In this document: one piece after another, positions 5,833 through 7,966 of the stretch | Layout of the letters: each line of letters starts with the position of its first letter | Position numbering within the stretch: the first letter of the stretch is position 1 | Source: Flavobacteriales bacterium | GTDB taxonomy: Bacteria > Bacteroidota > Bacteroidia > Flavobacteriales_D > Cryomorphaceae | Reading direction: 5' to 3' | Assembly: GCA_020200995.1 (NCBI GenBank) | Contig: JAIVHQ010000277.1 | Span: forward strand, 1 to 7,966 | Length of the DNA stretch: 7,966 nt | The notes under the pieces: model-generated | Databases searched by the model: none | What the model was told of the DNA's origin: nothing | The model's input: only the letters and a program-made list of their open reading frames with translations | Program-made: the position numbers and the translations under genes

Positions 5833-7161
5833 ATGATGAAAAAAATCTACACTTTAATTGCTGCCGTTTGCCTCACAGCATCTGCAGCCAATGCCCAGCA
5901 AGTTTGGGACAATTTTCAAAACACGCGTGTTGCCGATTATGACTTCGTCAACGGAGTGTTCATTCCTTATTTTGAAAACCCGGATCAAGAAGGAGCCAAT
6001 CCAAGCCAGGTTGCTGCGCAGTATACTCGAAACGGTGCTGAACTGTTTGACGTGATCGTAATGCAGGGAGTTATGGATGATGTGACGGATTACGCCACAG
6101 GCTCCAAGACCATGAGCATAGACGTGTGGAGTCCTGAAGCGGGTAAAACCGTCCAAATCACTTTGGAGAATACCAACCTTGCAGAACCTGACAATTATCC
6201 TATCGGACGTCACAGCGAATATTTGGCCACAACAACGGTTTCTGAAGAGTGGGAAACGCTGACATTTTCGCTGTCTGCCACACCCGATGGAAATGTGTCT
6301 CCTTCCATATTGAACCAACTGGTGATTCTGTTTGACCCCAATACCAACAATCAGGACACCTACTACTGGGACAACTTCAATGGACCTGAATTGGCCAACC
6401 CTCCCTGCGAGGACGCAACTCCGGATCCACTTGTGCTGAACGATTTCGAGTGCAATCAAAATGTAAACTACATCTTTTCGCATTCGGGCATCAACTTCCG
6501 TCGCATTCCAAACCCCGATATGACGGGCAACGAATCGAGCCATGTGGCTACCTATACCCGAAATGGCGGAGAAGAAAATGACGTTCTCATAGGCACGTTT
6601 CCTGACGGCATTGATATCGAAGATGATGCATCCATTACGCTTGATGTCTGGGATCCCGCAGCGCCCACCACTGTGATTGTTTCACTGCAAAATGCAGAAG
6701 GCGATGTGATCCTTGAAATGACAGCAGAAACTTCAGAGAGCGAAACATGGCAAACTTTATCCTACGATCCGAGTTCGGTTGCAGGAGCAGGTGATATTGA
6801 ACAATTTGTGATCCTTTTCGATCCCGAAAGCGATACATCTGATGAATATTTCTTCGACAATTTCATCCTCGATCAAACGGTAAATGTGGAAGACCTCGAG
6901 ACTGTCGGACATTTTAACGTGTTCCCCAACCCGTCAGCCGGCCAAACAACTTTTGAGTATGACCTGGTAAACGGAGCCGATGTTCAACTGGCCATCTTCG
7001 ATCTCACAGGAAAGGTTATCGATCAAAAGAATCTCGGAAATCAGGCTGCCGGCCGCAATCAATATGTTTGGAATCCAAACGGACTTACCAACGGCTTGTA
7101 CTTCTACACTTTTACAGTTAACGGCCAAACTGCTTCGGGAAAAATTGTTCTGAACAAGTAG
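5833..7161 (+). CDS. T9SS-secreted protein with two tandem beta-sandwich modules, probable glucan-binding
   Basis: The protein has 442 residues, beginning MMKK; the next ATG, one codon later, is equally possible. A signal peptide ends at about ANA-QQ (residue 21). Two related modules follow, at about 24-186 and 200-348. Both contain a YTRNG motif (QYTRNGAELFDVIV, TYTRNGGEENDVLI), a central DVWxP strand (SIDVWSPEAG, TLDVWDPAAP), a W-x-TL strand (EEWETLTFSL, ETWQTLSYDP), a QxVILFDP strand and a closing DNF (YYWDNFNGPEL, YFFDNFILDQ). This is the look of a galactose-binding-like, CBM-type jelly roll; no catalytic signature is visible. Residues 361-442 are a type A T9SS sorting domain (FNVFPNPSAGQTTF ... 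GLYFYTFTVNG ... KIVLNK). It starts 24 bp after the broken GH16 gene without a visible promoter, so it belongs to the same operon. A binding protein for the glucan, held at the surface, is the best guess; the exact family is not recognised. Confidence 0.88.
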   Translation: MMKKIYTLIAAVCLTASAANAQQVWDNFQNTRVADYDFVNGVFIPYFENPDQEGANPSQVAAQYTRNGAELFDVIVMQGVMDDVTDYATGSKTMSIDVWSPEAGKTVQITLENTNLAEPDNYPIGRHSEYLATTTVSEEWETLTFSLSATPDGNVSPSILNQLVILFDPNTNNQDTYYWDNFNGPELANPPCEDATPDPLVLNDFECNQNVNYIFSHSGINFRRIPNPDMTGNESSHVATYTRNGGEENDVLIGTFPDGIDIEDDASITLDVWDPAAPTTVIVSLQNAEGDVILEMTAETSESETWQTLSYDPSSVAGAGDIEQFVILFDPESDTSDEYFFDNFILDQTVNVEDLETVGHFNVFPNPSAGQTTFEYDLVNGADVQLAIFDLTGKVIDQKNLGNQAAGRNQYVWNPNGLTNGLYFYTFTVNGQTASGKIVLNK

Positions 7162-7162
7162 C

Positions 7163-7188
7163 AGAGGGAGTGTAGAAATACACCCTCT
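7163..7188 (+). terminator. hairpin just after the two-module protein gene, possible terminator or attenuator
   Basis: Starting two bases after the TAG stop, AGAGGG (7163-7168) pairs with CCCTCT (7183-7188) and TGTA (7171-7174) with TACA (7179-7182), closing a GAAA loop (GNRA type) with a two-base AG bulge. The stem is strong, but the following sequence AAAATCC is not T-rich, so complete Rho-independent termination is doubtful. It may instead protect the 3' end of the upstream message or reduce read-through into the GH3 gene. Confidence 0.5.
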
Positions 7189-7212
7189 AAAATCCTACAA
7201 ATCCAATCCTTT

Positions 7213-7235
7213 GCGATGTCGAAAGGCGACATCGC
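7213..7235 (+). repeat. perfect 9-bp stem-loop upstream of the GH3 gene
   Basis: GCGATGTCG (7213-7221) and CGACATCGC (7227-7235) are exact inverted repeats around the loop AAAGG. The stem is GC-rich and not followed by a T-run. It sits in the region where the start and signal peptide of the GH3 gene would be expected. It may be an operator, an mRNA structure, or a scar of rearrangement. An ATG inside it (7216) leads only to MSKGDIAEG and a stop. Confidence 0.5.
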
Positions 7236-7295
7236 TGAGGGTTGATTTGCCCGGTTAAAATCCGAATCAAGCTTCCCAATAACAACCAAACCACC

Positions 7296-7966
7296 GTGAA
7301 CAGGCCTGAATCCACAGCAACTGCTCCTGTAAAGTCCCCTACGACCGAGGAACGCGTATCAGCCCTTTTGGCAGAAATGACACTTTCCGAAAAAGTAGGA
7401 CAGATGTCGCAAATCGCGGGTACGGGAGGTATTTCAGACGGTCTTCGAAACGCGGTCAGGGAAGGAAAAGTAGGCTCCATCCTCAATGAGATCGACACGT
7501 TGACCCTGAATGAAATTCAGCGGGTGGCTGTCGAGGAAAGTCGACTGGGCATTCCTATCATCATAGGCCGTGACATCATACACGGATTTCAAACCATGCT
7601 TCCCATTCCTCTCGGACAGTCTGCGACCTGGAATCCGGATTTGGTCGAAAAAGGAGCGCGAATGGCAGGCGTTGAAGGTAGGTCGGCAGGAATTCACTGG
7701 ACTTTTGCCCCGATGATCGATGTAACGCGCGATCCCCGCTGGGGCAGAATTGCTGAGTCGCCTGGCGAAGATCCTTACCTCACAGGGGTGATGGCCGCCG
7801 CCATGGTCAAAGGCTTTCAGGGCAACGACCTCTCAGCTCCCAATAGCATGGCCGCCTGCGCCAAGCATTTTGCCGCTTACGGCTACTCTGAAGCAGGTAA
7901 AGATTATGCTTATGTGAACATCTCCGAAAGCGAACTCCGCAATGTGGTACTGCCGCCTTTTAAAGC
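7296..7966 (+). CDS. bglX: GH3 beta-glucosidase, BglX type, 3' partial and with an unclear start
   Basis: The frame runs off the right edge; 223 residues are visible from the GTG at 7296. Conserved GH3 features in order: EERVSALLAEMTLSEKVGQM, GRDIIHG at 91-97 (the Asp that binds glucose in this family), LPIPLGQSATWNPDLV, FAPMIDVTRDPRWGR with RDPRWGR at 145-151, ESPGEDPYL, CAKHFAAYG with K190-H191, and ELRNVVLPPFK. The nucleophile Asp lies beyond the window. The enzyme should release glucose from the ends of beta-glucan oligosaccharides, finishing what the GH16 enzymes begin. The start is odd: the frame is open only from 7239, the choices are TTG 7242, GTG 7296 or ATG 7377, and none supplies a signal peptide although most GH3 enzymes in such loci are exported. 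The N/T/S/P-rich stretch before EERV (PNNNQTTV onward) looks like the linker that follows a lipoprotein cysteine, suggesting a lost leader. I prefer GTG 7296 only as the least bad choice. Confidence 0.88.
   Translation, partial: MNRPESTATAPVKSPTTEERVSALLAEMTLSEKVGQMSQIAGTGGISDGLRNAVREGKVGSILNEIDTLTLNEIQRVAVEESRLGIPIIIGRDIIHGFQTMLPIPLGQSATWNPDLVEKGARMAGVEGRSAGIHWTFAPMIDVTRDPRWGRIAESPGEDPYLTGVMAAAMVKGFQGNDLSAPNSMAACAKHFAAYGYSEAGKDYAYVNISESELRNVVLPPFK

Noticed and set aside
5854..6543. Open frame of 229 codons on the minus strand opposite the two-module protein
   Set aside because: Long, but antisense to a gene with clear signal peptide, repeated modules and T9SS domain; its translation is rich in Arg, His and Cys without domain features.
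7205..7250. Separate promoter for the GH3 gene (TTTG at 7210 and TTGATTTG at 7242)
   Set aside because: The second box breaks the strongly conserved A of TAnnTTTG, and the 28-base spacing is too long for a normal -33/-7 pair.

Overview
The window reads as part of a Bacteroidota chromosome, most likely a marine Flavobacteriales-type bacterium. Three things point there: C-terminal type IX secretion (T9SS, Por) sorting domains on two proteins, a propeller/triple-tyrosine/LuxR-HTH sensor-regulator, and TAnnTTTG-type promoter boxes. I cannot place it more finely. The gene content is that of a beta-glucan (laminarin-type) utilization locus: two GH16 endo-glucanase genes, a secreted two-module protein with a likely binding role, a GH3 beta-glucosidase and a local membrane-bound regulator. 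No susC/susD pair, transposase, RNA gene or CRISPR array is visible.

Layout. (1) 2-1294 (+): the 3' part of a T9SS-secreted GH16 enzyme with an N-terminal CBM-like module; its start lies left of the window. (2) 1321-1767 (-): a small lipoprotein of unknown function, convergent with gene 1. (3) 1871-4774 (-): a large sensor-regulator with a signal peptide, periplasmic beta-propellers, Y_Y_Y domain, one membrane helix, coiled coil and LuxR-type HTH, but no kinase. (4) 4775-5033: divergent intergenic region with repeats, imperfect and perfect palindromes and two TAAATTTG boxes. (5) 5034-5808 (+): a lipoprotein GH16 laminarinase gene broken by an internal deletion and frameshift. (6) 5833-7161 (+): a T9SS-secreted protein with two copies of a beta-rich module. 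(7) 7162-7295: two hairpins and no clear gene start. (8) about 7296 to the right edge (+): a BglX-type GH3 beta-glucosidase, cut by the window end and lacking a normal start and signal peptide.

Inferred joint role: secreted and cell-surface GH16 enzymes cut beta-1,3(/1,4)-glucan, the two-module protein may bind the glucan, and the GH3 enzyme releases glucose from the oligosaccharides. The regulator, divergent from the operon, probably senses a glucan fragment in the periplasm and switches on the rightward genes.

The strongest anomaly is the second GH16 gene. Alignment with the intact paralog in the same window predicts a loss of about 86 bases, a length that also explains the observed frame change. 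Together with the missing leader of the GH3 gene, this means either a decaying locus or a local assembly problem. I see no wholly new system; the least described parts are the tandem module protein, the small lipoprotein and the possible operator sites.
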